From positions 248,001 to 312,000 of the forward strand of contig CAWJWO010000002.1 in NCBI GenBank assembly GCA_963846585.1: DNA of 64,000 bases, given 5' to 3'. This document shows positions 63,293 to 64,000 of this stretch, in pieces; position 1 is the stretch's first letter; every line of letters starts with the position of its first letter. The position numbers were made by a program, and so were the translations under genes. This DNA is from JAAUTT01 sp963846585. GTDB lineage: Bacteria; Bacteroidota; Bacteroidia; Bacteroidales; JAAUTT01. Below the pieces are notes generated by a model. The model was not told the origin of the DNA, did no database searches, and was given only the letters and a program-made list of their open reading frames with translations.

Positions 63293-64000
63293 TTACACTC
63301 CAAATGCATAATATGCAAGTACCCCATTCGGATATACACCTTCAATTAATACACCACCTTTAAATCCGGATAATTCATTTTTTACATCTTCTGTAGAATA
63401 AACAGGGTGATTATTTATTTTAGTGATAATAAAACCTTTTTGAACACCTTCATCCTTTAATTTGCCCTGAGCAAGGTTTAGCACTTTAACCCCTGACTTA
63501 ATTCCCAGTTTATGTTTTTCAGCGGAGGACACTTCACCCAATTGAGCTCCTAAAAGGGATAATTCTTCATCATTTGATGTAATAATTTTGGTATTTCCTT
63601 CCATATTACGTAAGATAACTGATATTTGTTTCCTTTTATTATCCTGCATTATTACTAAATCGACTTTATCCTTTGGACGAAAACGGCTTATCTGTTCCTG
63701 TAATTCAGAAGTGCTGTTTACATTTACATTATTAACTGATAAAATAATATCCCCCTCTTTTATCCCTGCGGCTTCGGCAGCTCCATCCTTAGCAATTCCG
63801 GCAACATAAACTCCCTCAATCTTATCAAGTTTTTTATCGCGCAGCAAATCTTCATCAATATCTTTTATTGAAACTCCCAACAATGCTCTTTGAACTTTTC
63901 CATATTCAATTATATCGGAAGCAACTTTTTTTACAATAGATACAGGTATAGCGAAGGAATTACCAATATAACTACCTGTTGGAGAAGCTATAGCTGTATT
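63293..64000 (-). CDS. HtrA/DegP-type periplasmic serine protease, C-terminal part (5' end outside the window)
   Basis: The frame is open to the window edge and begins NTAIASPTGSYIGNSFAIPVS, the region just after the catalytic serine of trypsin-like HtrA proteases, so the catalytic triad lies outside the window. Two PDZ domains follow: ALLGVSIKDIDED...AGIKEGDIILSVNNVNVNS (about 45-125 of the visible part) and a second with LGIKSGVKVLNL and VQKGFIITKINNHPV near the end. These bind unfolded or C-terminal peptides. A terminator follows. Confidence 0.9.
   Translation of the reverse strand, partial: NTAIASPTGSYIGNSFAIPVSIVKKVASDIIEYGKVQRALLGVSIKDIDEDLLRDKKLDKIEGVYVAGIAKDGAAEAAGIKEGDIILSVNNVNVNSTSELQEQISRFRPKDKVDLVIMQDNKRKQISVILRNMEGNTKIITSNDEELSLLGAQLGEVSSAEKHKLGIKSGVKVLNLAQGKLKDEGVQKGFIITKINNHPVYSTEDVKNELSGFKGGVLIEGVYPNGVLAYYAFGV

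Overview
The window is low-GC DNA from a member of the Bacteroidota, probably an uncultured lineage. The marks of this phylum are a 286-residue primary sigma factor, a TonB-dependent receptor with a carboxypeptidase-like N-terminal domain next to a DUF4249 lipoprotein, a type IX secretion (gliding-motility C-terminal) sorting domain, a DUF5683 gene after parAB, many lipoproteins with SC lipoboxes, TAnnTTTG-like promoter elements and an absence of Shine-Dalgarno sites. Several genes start with TTG or GTG. Species cannot be read from the sequence.

Layout. (1) 1-13,740 is an accessory/defence region on the minus strand, ending at a tRNA-Ser(GGA) gene. It holds a five-gene type I restriction operon: hsdR, a PIN-like nuclease with two membrane helices, hsdS, a type IV-like PD-(D/E)XK nuclease carrying a frameshift, and hsdM. 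Upstream of it are two decayed genes (a DUF488 gene and its partner). Next comes a ribbon-helix-helix gene present as two identical copies, with a complete group II intron lying exactly between them. (2) 14,190-27,312 holds asparaginase, TatD nuclease, three beta-propeller lipoproteins, a peptide-binding lipoprotein, a CCA-adding enzyme, a TonB receptor/DUF4249 pair and a ChW-repeat lipoprotein. (3) 27,979-40,531 is a plus-strand metabolic block. Leucine-degradation genes (methylcrotonyl-CoA carboxylase beta, methylglutaconyl-CoA hydratase, carboxylase alpha, acyl-CoA dehydrogenase) are followed by the mevalonate pathway (type 2 IPP isomerase, HMG-CoA reductase, a GHMP kinase, diphosphomevalonate decarboxylase, mevalonate kinase). 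The first set makes HMG-CoA and the second consumes it; neither HMG-CoA synthase nor HMG-CoA lyase is present here. Between the two sets sits a roughly 0.7-kb unit bounded by ~39-bp inverted repeats and carrying a GIY-YIG nuclease gene with REP-like palindromes. (4) 40,660-64,000 is mostly housekeeping: a GAF sensor, PatB-type lyase, rsmA, a nucleotidyltransferase, an acyl-CoA ligase, recJ, folA, thyA, pssA, glutaminyl cyclase, parAB, mltD, an SGNH/MBOAT acyltransferase pair, rpoD and the 3' part of an htrA-type protease.

A feature of the whole window outside the defence region is that many intergenic gaps hold short tandem repeats with units of 7, 8 or 9 bases. They are drawn from about a dozen recurring 'words' and sometimes reach into gene ends. 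The strongest candidates for something undescribed are the GIY-YIG inverted-repeat element, the leucine-to-mevalonate gene block, the hybrid restriction operon, the 298-bp duplication framing the group II intron, and the intergenic repeat vocabulary.
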